From: Ruminococcaceae bacterium UBA6413 | Lineage (GTDB): Bacteria > Bacillota > Clostridia > Oscillospirales > Ruminococcaceae | Assembly: GCA_002437415.1 (NCBI GenBank) | Contig: DJPL01000067.1 | Location: forward strand, 62,167 to 109,167 | Direction: 5' to 3' | Length of the DNA: 47,001 nt | Part shown: in pieces, positions 39,901-47,001 of the stretch | Layout: each line of letters begins with the position of its first letter | Position numbering within the stretch: position 1 is the stretch's first letter | Position numbers and translations under genes: made by a program | The notes under the pieces: generated by a model | Told to the model about the DNA's origin: nothing | Databases searched by the model: none | Seen by the model: the letters and a program-made list of their open reading frames with translations, nothing else

Positions 39901-40764
39901 ATGTCATTCGCCGCCGATGTAAAAAACGAGCTGTGCAAGGCGGAACACAGCAGAAAACAGCTTGAGCTTTTGTCCAAGGGCGCGGCATTCGCCATGACGG
40001 AAGACGGCGACGGCTGTTTTTTTAATACGGAAAACAAGAAAACCGCAGACTGTATCGCAGACGCGTTCGGGGCTGTCGGTGTTGAATATGATACAGGCGA
40101 GAGCACTTTCAGAGGGAGAATCCTGTATACGGTGACGCTTGCCGATAAGAGTTATGCTTATCCTGTGCCGGACTGCTCGGGTGACGATGCGTTCGGCGTG
40201 TATCTCAGGGGGATCTTCCTCGTATGCGGAATAGTGGCAAATCCTGAAAAGGGCTATCAGCTGGAACTCTTTCTGCACGATGAGGACAAGTGCAGAAAAA
40301 TACTTTCGCTGATAGAAGAGCACGGAATGGGAGCAAAGCTGTCAAGCCGCAGAGGAAGTAGCTTTTTATATATAAAAGAAAGCGAAAAAATCTCCGATAT
40401 GCTGACCTATATGGGTGCTATGATGCAGGCTATGGAGATAATGAATGTCAAGATATTTAAGGAAGTGCGCAACAATGTGAACCGCACTGTAAACTGCGAA
40501 GCGGCAAACCTTGACAAGACGATAGCCGCCGCACAGAAGCAGGCGGACGACATAAATTACATATTCGGGAAAAAAGGAGAGGGGTATCTGCCCGACGAGC
40601 TGTTGCAGGTCGCGAAGATACGCCTTGCCGCGCATGAATTGTCACTGAGCGATATCGGAAAAATGCTTGAGCCGCCGATAAGCAGGAGCGGTGTCAACCA
40701 CAGGCTGAAAAAGATAAGCCTTATAGCCGATACGCTGAGGAAAGAAGAAAATCGGGGAGAATAA
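39901..40764 (+). CDS. whiA: DNA-binding protein WhiA
   Basis: A 287-aa protein with an N-terminal degenerate homing-endonuclease fold (FAADVKNELCKAEHSRKQL onward, with YLRGIFLVCGIVANPEKGYQLE) and a C-terminal helix-turn-helix (about 205-280: VAKIRLAAHELSLSDIG, PPISRSGVNHRLKKI). WhiA influences division, chromosome segregation and carbon metabolism in Firmicutes. The start is the ATG after AAAGGAGCG. It follows the DUF4869/ATPase pair and is two bases before dnaE. The hpr/crh gene often found after whiA is missing. Confidence 0.96.
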   Translation: MSFAADVKNELCKAEHSRKQLELLSKGAAFAMTEDGDGCFFNTENKKTADCIADAFGAVGVEYDTGESTFRGRILYTVTLADKSYAYPVPDCSGDDAFGVYLRGIFLVCGIVANPEKGYQLELFLHDEDKCRKILSLIEEHGMGAKLSSRRGSSFLYIKESEKISDMLTYMGAMMQAMEIMNVKIFKEVRNNVNRTVNCEAANLDKTIAAAQKQADDINYIFGKKGEGYLPDELLQVAKIRLAAHELSLSDIGKMLEPPISRSGVNHRLKKISLIADTLRKEENRGE

Positions 40765-40766
40765 AA

Positions 40767-43700
40767 GTGAGCGGATTTGTACATCTACACGTTCATAGTG
40801 AATACAGCCTTCTTGACGGTGCCTGCCGTATAAGAGGGCTTGTTCGTCATATAAAGGAGATGGGGCAGACTGCTGTTGCACTGACCGACCACGGCGTTAT
40901 GTACGGCTGTGTCGACTTCTATAACGAGTGCGTTGAAAACGGCATAAAGCCGATAATCGGCTGTGAGGTGTATGTTGCGCCGCGAACACGCTTTGACAAG
41001 AGCACAAAAGCCGATATGAAGCCACATCATCTTATCCTGCTGTGCAAGGATAACGAGGGCTATAAAAATCTTTCAAAGCTTGTGACACTCGGCTACACCG
41101 AGGGCTTTTACAACAGACCGCGAGTTGACAAGAACTTACTCAGGCAGTACTCCAAGGGACTTATTTGCCTTTCTGCCTGCCTGTCGGGTGAGCTTCCGAG
41201 AACATTGCTTGACGGCAGGCTTGCGGACGCTGTAAGCCTTGTAAAAGAATATAAGGATATATTCGGTGAGGATTATTATATAGAGCTCCAGAACCACGGC
41301 ATAAGCGAACAGGAGCGTATCCTGTCGTATCTTCTGCGTGTGGCGAGGGATACCGGTACACAGCTTGTCGCTACCAATGACGCGCACTATGTTGAAAAGG
41401 ACGACAGCTATATACAGCGTGTGCTTACCTGCATTGCTACCAACACAACGCTTAACGACAAGAGCGATATGCAGTTCCCGACAGACGAATTTTATCTCAA
41501 AAGCGAGGACGAGATGAAAGAGCTCGGCTTTCCGCAGTCGGCGTATGACAATACCGTTAAGATCGCGGAAAAGTGCAATGTGACCTTCACGTTCGGTCAT
41601 ACAATTCTGCCGTATTTCAAGGCAGAGGGGTATGAGAACAACGAAATATATTTTACCGAGCAGGTAAGAAAAGGACTTGTAAAGCGCTACGGCGATCCCG
41701 TACCTAAAGAAATATCCGACCGCGCGGAATATGAAATGTCAATAATAAAGAAAATGGGCTTTATCGACTACTTTCTGATAGTAGCCGACTTTATCGGATA
41801 CGCAAAGAGAAACGGTATAGCCGTAGGTCCGGGCAGAGGCTCGGGCGCGGGAAGCGTCTGCGCATACTGCCTCGGAATTACCGATATCGACCCGATACGC
41901 TTTAATCTGCTGTTTGAGCGTTTCTTAAATCCTGAGCGTGTCACTATGCCCGATTTCGACGTGGACTTCTGCTATATAAGACGGCAGGAGGTAATTGATT
42001 ATGTCGTAAGAAAGTACGGCAGGGATCATGTGGCGCAGATAATCACGTTCGGTACAATGGCGGCGAGGGGCGCTATCCGTGACGCGGGCAGGGCAATGGG
42101 ATTGCCGTACAATAAGGTCGACACCGTTGCGAAGCTTATCCCTATGTCGATGCACTCAACCATTGACGGCGCGCTTAAAAGCGAAAAGGAGCTCGTGAAG
42201 CTTGCTTCATCTGATAACGAGGTAAGTCTGCTTATCGAAACCGCCAAAAAGATCGAGGGTATGGCGAGAAATACCTCAATACACGCCGCAGGTATAGTTA
42301 TAACGCGTGACCCTGTAGCCGACTATGTACCGCTGTACAGAAACGGCGAGGGCGAAGTTATGACGCAGTACACAATGACCAACATAGAGCGGCTCGGGCT
42401 GCTGAAGATGGACTTTCTCGGACTGCGTTATCTGACTGTTATACAGGACTGCTGTAAGCTTGTACAGAAAAACAATCCCGATTTTGATATAGAAAAGATA
42501 TCCGAAAACGATACCGAAACATACGATATGATGTCGTCGGGCGGTACGCTCGGCATATTCCAGTTTGAAAGCGCGGGTATGACCTCGCTTTTGTCGCGTA
42601 TGAAGCCGCGCTCTATTGAGGATCTTACCGCGGCGCTGTCGCTGTATCGTCCGGGTCCTATGGACTCTATTCCGACATATCTCGAAAACCGCCGACACCC
42701 GGAAAAGATACGCTACAAGCACCCGCTTTTAAAGGATATCCTTGATGTGACCTACGGCTGTATCGTGTATCAGGAGCAGGTAATGATGATATGCCGCGTG
42801 CTTGCGGGATATTCATTCGGCAGAGCGGATATAGTCCGTAGAGCTATGGCGAAGAAAAAGCCCGAGGTTATGGAAAAGGAGCGCGCAACATTCGTTGAGG
42901 GCGCTGTAAAAAATAATGTTGACAGGCAGGTCGCAGAAGAGATATTTAACGATATGATGAGCTTTGCAAGCTATGCGTTCAATAAATCTCATGCGGCGGC
43001 ATATTCTCTTCTTGCATATCGAACAGCTTATCTCAGATGTCATTATTATAAGGAATATATGGTGGCACTGCTCACAAGTGTTATCGGCTGGGGCGGAAAG
43101 ACAGCGGAATATATCGGCGACCTTGCACAGCACGGACTTAAGCTTTTACCGCCTCATGTAAACTACAGCGAAACAGGCTTTTCATGCGAAAAGGACGGCA
43201 TACGTTTCGGTATGCTTGCAATAAGGAATGTCGGTGCAAATATGATAGCCGATATCATAGAGGAGAGAAATAAGCGCCCGTTCAGATCACTGTTTGACTT
43301 CTGCGACAGAATGTCGGACAAGAATATGAACAAGCGCGCTCTTGAATCGCTTATCAAAAGCGGTGCGCTTGACGGACTGGGCAACAACCGCCGTGAAATG
43401 ATGATGTCGTTTGAGCTTATGCTTGACGCACTTTCACAGCGGCACGACATTGAGGGTCAGATGGACTTGTTCGGCGACAGTGACAATGCAGATGCATCTC
43501 AGTTTCAGATACAGCCGACAGACGAATACTCTGCGGCACAGCTTTTGTCGCTCGAAAAGGAGATGCTCGGGATATATATTTCCGGACACCCTGCCGAGCC
43601 GTACTACAGGATAGCGAGAAACTGCGGGTATATCAATATCGGCAACATATTAGAGCACCCAAAAGACAAGCAGAATGTAAAGATAGTTGCATTGCTGTCA

Positions 43701-44189
43701 TCAAAGCGCGCCCATATCACAAAGTCAAACAAGACTATGTGCTTTGCGGTGATAGAAGATATGAGCGGCGAAATGGAGTGCCTTGTGTTCCCGAAGTTGT
43801 ACGAGCGGTATTCCGCTATGCTTGAGCCGGGAAAGGTGTACGCCTTTGAGGGTACGGTTTCCGTTGAGGACGAGGGCGACCCGAAGCTGTTGATAAATGT
43901 AATAACCGAGCCGAATCTTGACAAGCTTCGCAAAACGATAAAAGAACCGGACACAAAGCAGAGTGAAAAAAAGACACTGTATATACGTTTCACATCGCGC
44001 GGCGACACGAATATACCTGCGGTCAAGGCATTGCTCAGAGTAAACAAAGGTGATACGCTTACCAAGATATGCTTTGACGATACAAGAGAAACGGTGACAC
44101 TGCCGTCGAATTTATCTGTTAATTTAAACAGTGATTTTATACAAAAATTGAGCGGGATTTGCGGCAAAAACAATATAATTATAAAATAA
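40767..44189 (+). CDS. dnaE: DNA polymerase III subunit alpha (DnaE)
   Basis: A 1140-aa C-family replicative polymerase. The N-terminal PHP domain (about 1-270) keeps its metal-binding histidines and aspartate (HLHVHSEYSLLDG, LTDHGVMYG), so it may retain phosphoesterase activity. The catalytic palm shows GPGRGSGAGSVCAYCLGI, the aspartates in PDFDVDF (residues 395-401) and KMDFLGL. The fingers region has YRPGPMDSIPTYLENR, FNKSHAAAYSLLAYRTAYL; then helix-hairpin-helix and the OB fold (about 970-1050). Low-GC Gram-positives also use PolC; which one is the main leading-strand enzyme is not shown. The start is GTG after GGGGAGA. Confidence 0.96.
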   Translation: MSGFVHLHVHSEYSLLDGACRIRGLVRHIKEMGQTAVALTDHGVMYGCVDFYNECVENGIKPIIGCEVYVAPRTRFDKSTKADMKPHHLILLCKDNEGYKNLSKLVTLGYTEGFYNRPRVDKNLLRQYSKGLICLSACLSGELPRTLLDGRLADAVSLVKEYKDIFGEDYYIELQNHGISEQERILSYLLRVARDTGTQLVATNDAHYVEKDDSYIQRVLTCIATNTTLNDKSDMQFPTDEFYLKSEDEMKELGFPQSAYDNTVKIAEKCNVTFTFGHTILPYFKAEGYENNEIYFTEQVRKGLVKRYGDPVPKEISDRAEYEMSIIKKMGFIDYFLIVADFIGYAKRNGIAVGPGRGSGAGSVCAYCLGITDIDPIRFNLLFERFLNPERVTMPDFDVDFCYIRRQEVIDYVVRKYGRDHVAQIITFGTMAARGAIRDAGRAMGLPYNKVDTVAKLIPMSMHSTIDGALKSEKELVKLASSDNEVSLLIETAKKIEGMARNTSIHAAGIVITRDPVADYVPLYRNGEGEVMTQYTMTNIERLGLLKMDFLGLRYLTVIQDCCKLVQKNNPDFDIEKISENDTETYDMMSSGGTLGIFQFESAGMTSLLSRMKPRSIEDLTAALSLYRPGPMDSIPTYLENRRHPEKIRYKHPLLKDILDVTYGCIVYQEQVMMICRVLAGYSFGRADIVRRAMAKKKPEVMEKERATFVEGAVKNNVDRQVAEEIFNDMMSFASYAFNKSHAAAYSLLAYRTAYLRCHYYKEYMVALLTSVIGWGGKTAEYIGDLAQHGLKLLPPHVNYSETGFSCEKDGIRFGMLAIRNVGANMIADIIEERNKRPFRSLFDFCDRMSDKNMNKRALESLIKSGALDGLGNNRREMMMSFELMLDALSQRHDIEGQMDLFGDSDNADASQFQIQPTDEYSAAQLLSLEKEMLGIYISGHPAEPYYRIARNCGYINIGNILEHPKDKQNVKIVALLSSKRAHITKSNKTMCFAVIEDMSGEMECLVFPKLYERYSAMLEPGKVYAFEGTVSVEDEGDPKLLINVITEPNLDKLRKTIKEPDTKQSEKKTLYIRFTSRGDTNIPAVKALLRVNKGDTLTKICFDDTRETVTLPSNLSVNLNSDFIQKLSGICGKNNIIIK

Positions 44190-44211
44190 GTCGAAAAAAT
44201 GAATTTACCCC

Positions 44212-44240
44212 TTGACTAAATTGCATTTTAGGAGTAAACT
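44212..44240 (+). promoter_or_regulatory. promoter of pfkA
   Basis: TTGACT (44212-44217), 17 bases, TAAACT (44235-44240), about 55 bases before the preferred start. Confidence 0.7.
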
Positions 44241-44295
44241 AAGATGTGTGTAAATAATCTGGGAGGGTGACCTCTAAGGAAGGATGTACGATATT

Positions 44296-45255
44296 ATGAA
44301 AAAGATTGGCGTTTTAACAAGCGGCGGCGACGCACCGGGCATGAATGCCGTTATCCGTGCGGTAACAAGAGCTGCTATTTCAAAGGGAATGGAAGTCGTA
44401 GGTGTTCGCAGAGGATACAACGGACTTATCAACGGCGATATTGTTCCTCTTGATGCAAGAAGCGTATCTGATATCATTCAGAGAGGCGGCACAATGCTTT
44501 ACACGGCAAGATGTGCGGAATTCAGATATGAAGAGGGTCTTCAGAAGGCTAAGAAGACCTGTGAAGAGAACGGTATCGAGGGTCTTGTTGTTGTAGGCGG
44601 CGATGGCTCGTTCAGAGGTGCGGCTGACCTTTCAGCAAGAGGCATCCTGAGCATAGGCGTTCCCGGCACTATAGATAACGATATTTCTATGACCGAGTAT
44701 ACTATCGGTTATGACACAGCTATGAACACAGTTGTTGAGATGGTTGATAAGCTGCGCGACACAGCACAGTCACACGACAGATGTTCTGTAGTTGAGGTTA
44801 TGGGCAGAAATGCAGGCTACATTGCACTCAATGCAGGTATCGCTTGCGGCGCAACATACATCATCACTAAGGAAGAGCCCTACACGGTAAACGATGTTAT
44901 CGCAAAGATAATCGAAGGACAGAAGAGCGGCAAGCACCACTTTATCATTATCGTTGCCGAGGGTATCGGCGGCAGTGAACAGCTTGCAAAGGAAATCGAG
45001 CAGGCTACAGGCGTTGAGAGCCGTGCAACAATTCTCGGTCACGTTCAGAGAGGCGGTAGCCCCACAGTTCAGGACAGAGTAGTGGCAAGCGAGCTCGGCT
45101 ATTATGCCGTAGATCTCCTTTCAAAGGGTATCGGCAACCGTGTTGTTGGTCTTCAGCACAATGAGGTCGTAGACTATGACATTCAGGAAGCGCTCAAGAT
45201 GAAGAAGGAATTTCCTCACGATCTGTACAAGATCGCTAATGAGATCAGCTTCTGA
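44296..45255 (+). CDS. pfkA: ATP-dependent 6-phosphofructokinase
   Basis: A 319-aa glycolytic enzyme, length standard for bacterial PfkA. GGDAPGMNAVIRAV at the N-terminus, VVVGGDGSFRGA, the catalytic GTIDNDISMTEYTIGYDTA with Asp, EVMGRNAGYIAL and the C-terminal GHVQRGGSPTVQDR are present. The Gly in GGDGS marks the ATP-dependent rather than the PPi-dependent type. The start chosen is the ATG giving MKKIGVLTSGGD, 12 bases after AAGGAAGGA; an ATG 12 bases earlier directly abuts that site and is less likely. Confidence 0.95.
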   Translation: MKKIGVLTSGGDAPGMNAVIRAVTRAAISKGMEVVGVRRGYNGLINGDIVPLDARSVSDIIQRGGTMLYTARCAEFRYEEGLQKAKKTCEENGIEGLVVVGGDGSFRGAADLSARGILSIGVPGTIDNDISMTEYTIGYDTAMNTVVEMVDKLRDTAQSHDRCSVVEVMGRNAGYIALNAGIACGATYIITKEEPYTVNDVIAKIIEGQKSGKHHFIIIVAEGIGGSEQLAKEIEQATGVESRATILGHVQRGGSPTVQDRVVASELGYYAVDLLSKGIGNRVVGLQHNEVVDYDIQEALKMKKEFPHDLYKIANEISF

Positions 45256-45269
45256 TTTAAAAAAGGCAG

Positions 45270-45290
45270 TAACGGGCTTTCCGTTATATA
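45270..45290 (+). terminator. weak hairpin after pfkA
   Basis: TAACGG and CCGTTA pair around a GCTTT loop, but no T-run follows. It may end pfkA transcription inefficiently, or the folT transcript may extend from pfkA; no clear separate promoter is visible before the riboswitch. Confidence 0.35.
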
Positions 45291-45315
45291 AAGACTGTAT
45301 CGTTTTGGCGGTACA

Positions 45316-45418
45316 GCCGACAGAGTAGGTTAACGTGCGTAAAGTGCCTGAGGGACGGGGAGTTGTCCTCAGGACGAACACCACAAGGGTGGCGGTGCGT
45401 TTTCCGCATCTCGCTGTT
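45316..45418 (+). promoter_or_regulatory. tetrahydrofolate (THF) riboswitch
   Basis: The conserved core of the THF class is visible in order: ACAGAGTAG (P1 and first junction), GCGTAAAGTG, GGACGGGGAGTTGTC, GGACGAAC, GGCGGTGCG, CCGCATCTCGCTGT (closing P1). It lies 75 bases before a folate transporter gene, its usual target. The spacer has no strong terminator, but GCGTAAGCTTGCG close to the ribosome binding site GAGGAGG could fold, so control of translation is more likely. Confidence 0.85.
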
Positions 45419-45492
45419 GCATATAAGAGATAATCGCCGTATTTATCCCACATTATGCGATTGCGTAAGCTTGCGTCATTGAGGAGGTAAAT

Positions 45493-46119
45493 ATGGCGTT
45501 TTTTCGTAATTTCAAAAAGTCGTTCGAGGAACTGAAATCTATTCGTTGCCTTACAGTAACGGCACTTCTTATCGGTGTTTCTATAGCACTGAAATTCGTA
45601 ATGATCATGCCGAGCGAAACGCTGAAGATAAGCTTTGCGTTTGTAGGTCTTGCGGCTATAGGTATGCTGTACGGTCCTGTAGTTGCGGGTATCGCGGGAA
45701 CTGTTACGGATCTGCTCGGCTTTCTGGTAAAGCCTACAGGTGCGTTTTCACCGATATTCACGCTTGTCGAAGTGACGGGTGCGGTTATATTCGGAATATT
45801 CCTGTATGGGCTTAATCCGGTTAAGCTTGATTTTTCAAGCAAATCGGCATTTTTAAGCGGACTTAAGACAAACGGTGTGCAGGTATTCAGAATATTTATG
45901 GCAAAATTTACGGTAAATCTTGTCTGCAATGTATTCATGAATACTATTGCGATGGTGATCATGGGCTATTTTGCACCGGAGGTGTTCTGGGTCAAGATAT
46001 CGACACGAATAGTAAAGAACGCGGTAATGCTCCCGATTGAAGTATTCATACTTCTGTTGGTGCTTTATCCTGTTATGGTGGCATATCGTGCCGCATTCAG
46101 AGAGAAGCGTTCGGCTTGA
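45493..46119 (+). CDS. folT: folate ECF transporter S component FolT
   Basis: A 208-aa membrane protein with about six helices. The N-terminal cytoplasmic segment FKKSFEELKSIRCLTVTALLIG, KISFAFVGLAAIGMLYGPVVAGIAG and GTVTDLLGFLVKPTGAFSP are typical of the FolT family, which binds folates and recruits the shared ECF energy module (encoded elsewhere). The start follows GAGGAGGTAAAT. The THF riboswitch before it supports the substrate. proC follows after 21 bases. Confidence 0.93.
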   Translation: MAFFRNFKKSFEELKSIRCLTVTALLIGVSIALKFVMIMPSETLKISFAFVGLAAIGMLYGPVVAGIAGTVTDLLGFLVKPTGAFSPIFTLVEVTGAVIFGIFLYGLNPVKLDFSSKSAFLSGLKTNGVQVFRIFMAKFTVNLVCNVFMNTIAMVIMGYFAPEVFWVKISTRIVKNAVMLPIEVFILLLVLYPVMVAYRAAFREKRSA

Positions 46120-46140
46120 CAAAAGAAAAGAGGACATAGT

Positions 46141-46938
46141 ATGACTGAACTTGGATTTTTAGGTGCAGGAAATATGGGCGGCGCGATAATGCGCGGTATC
46201 TGCTCATCCGGTATGCAGATAAGTGTTTCGGCGTATGATAAGGATACGGCAAAGCTTGAAGCACTTTCGGCATTCGGCGTAAAGCCCTGTGCAAGCGAAT
46301 GTGAGCTTGTTAAAAAATGCGATTACATTTTGCTTGCGGTAAAGCCGCAGGTGCTCGGCGGTGTACTTGACACCATTGCCGGTGAGGTAACGCATGATAA
46401 GGTCATAATCTCGATCTGTGCGGGAATATCCGAGGACTTTATCCGCAGTCATACGATACCGAACGCTAAGGTCGTGCTCGTTATGCCGAACACTCCTATG
46501 ATGCTCGGGCTCGGTGCAAGTGCAATATCAAGGGCTGACGGAGTGACCGATGAGGAGTTTGCATTTGCAAAGTCGGTAATCGGAAGCTGCGGTATAGCAG
46601 AGGAAGTACCGATAAACAAGATGAAAGAGATAATCGCGATAAACGGTAGCTCTCCCGCCTTTATCTATCTTTATGCAAAGGGCTTTGTAGATTACGCCAG
46701 GAGCGTGGATATTGATGCCGACGCGGCGCTAAAGCTTTTCGCGCAGTCGCTTGTAGGCTCGGCAAAGATGCTCACAGACTCAGGTATGACGGTAGATGAG
46801 CTAATAAAGCAGGTTTCTTCCCCCGGAGGAACGACTATCGCAGGTCTTGACAAGCTGTATGAGGGTAAGCTCACAGATACGGTCGATGAGTGCTGTAAGG
46901 CTTGCACGGCAAGAGCATACGAGCTTGCAAAGAAGTAA
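46141..46938 (+). CDS. proC: pyrroline-5-carboxylate reductase
   Basis: A 265-aa enzyme making proline from pyrroline-5-carboxylate with NAD(P)H. The Rossmann motif GFLGAGNMGGAIMRG at the N-terminus, LAVKPQVL, ISICAGIS, VVLVMPNTPMMLGLGASAI, and the dimer-domain signature VSSPGGTTIAGLDKL are intact. The start is the ATG after AAAAGAGGACAT. It is probably co-transcribed with folT; no T-box or other proline control is seen. Confidence 0.95.
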   Translation: MTELGFLGAGNMGGAIMRGICSSGMQISVSAYDKDTAKLEALSAFGVKPCASECELVKKCDYILLAVKPQVLGGVLDTIAGEVTHDKVIISICAGISEDFIRSHTIPNAKVVLVMPNTPMMLGLGASAISRADGVTDEEFAFAKSVIGSCGIAEEVPINKMKEIIAINGSSPAFIYLYAKGFVDYARSVDIDADAALKLFAQSLVGSAKMLTDSGMTVDELIKQVSSPGGTTIAGLDKLYEGKLTDTVDECCKACTARAYELAKK

Positions 46939-46945
46939 ACATTAT

Positions 46946-46978
46946 TACAGCTGTCGGACTTACGATAGCTGTATTTTT
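46946..46978 (+). terminator. terminator of proC
   Basis: TACAGCTGTCG pairs with CGATAGCTGTA (46946-46956 with 46963-46973, one G-U pair), followed by TTTTT. Confidence 0.85.
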
Positions 46979-47001
46979 GGGCTCTATAATAAATGTTGGG
47001 G

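Noticed and set aside
46120..46140. Amino-acid-responsive leader (T-box) for proC
   Set aside because: The folT-proC gap is only 21 bases and holds just a ribosome binding site.

Overview
This 47-kb window is core chromosome from a low-to-mid GC Gram-positive Clostridia, most probably an Oscillospiraceae/Ruminococcaceae gut bacterium of the [Eubacterium] siraeum / Ruminococcus type. That is an inference from gene content (SpoVD-type PBP, HPr kinase, WhiA, FakA/DegV, CmpB-like protein, DUF4869), strong AGGAGG-type ribosome binding sites, and Firmicutes riboswitches. There is no phage, CRISPR array, transposase or rRNA. The species name cannot be proven by reading alone.

Layout. 1-250: end of a tRNA cluster (partial tRNA, tRNA-Gly, tRNA-Cys, terminator). 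432-3196: an orphan protein, a stand-alone N-terminal half of PTS Enzyme I, and a 230-aa protein behind a consensus-perfect sigma-28 (flagellar-type) promoter. 3336-9850: one co-directional unit holding an ABC-2 exporter pair, a 1178-aa secreted protein with nine fibronectin III repeats, and dihydrofolate reductase. 9851-10589: a 739-base gene-free stretch with a strongly hairpinned element between two identical copies of a terminator hairpin, then the mraZ promoter with MraZ boxes. 10590-23997: division and cell wall (dcw) cluster mraZ-rsmH-ftsL-spoVD/pbpB-murE-mraY-ftsW-murG-murA-ftsQ-ftsZ, lacking murF, murD, murC and ftsA. 24102-28424: accessory genes (CmpB-like membrane protein, DUF4143 ATPase, XRE regulator, small winged-helix-like protein, DUF4234-SHOCT membrane protein). 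28556-31765 (minus): fakB-fakA-plsY, a fatty-acid activation and phospholipid synthesis operon. 32053-33423: TetR regulator, then a manganese riboswitch and mntP. 33622-44189: hprK, PHP phosphoesterase, glucokinase, murB, rapZ, an unusual two-gene insert (DUF4869 plus P-loop ATPase), whiA, dnaE. 44296-46938: pfkA, a tetrahydrofolate riboswitch with folate transporter folT, and proC.

How the parts fit. The dcw genes and murB build lipid II and the septum. HprK, glucokinase, RapZ and PfkA link sugar flux to envelope synthesis. FakB/FakA/PlsY feed exogenous fatty acids into phosphatidic acid. Folate supply is addressed twice (folA; riboswitch-controlled folT). Several promoters can be read precisely with 17-base spacing, and five of them share a TTGCAA/TTGCAT -35 box.

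Most notable for follow-up: the hairpin-rich repeat-flanked element (9886-10181), the sigma-28 promoter, murE with no ATG/GTG/TTG start and a DNPA substrate motif, the isolated Enzyme I N-terminal domain, and the DUF4869/P-loop ATPase pair sitting where yvcK normally lies.
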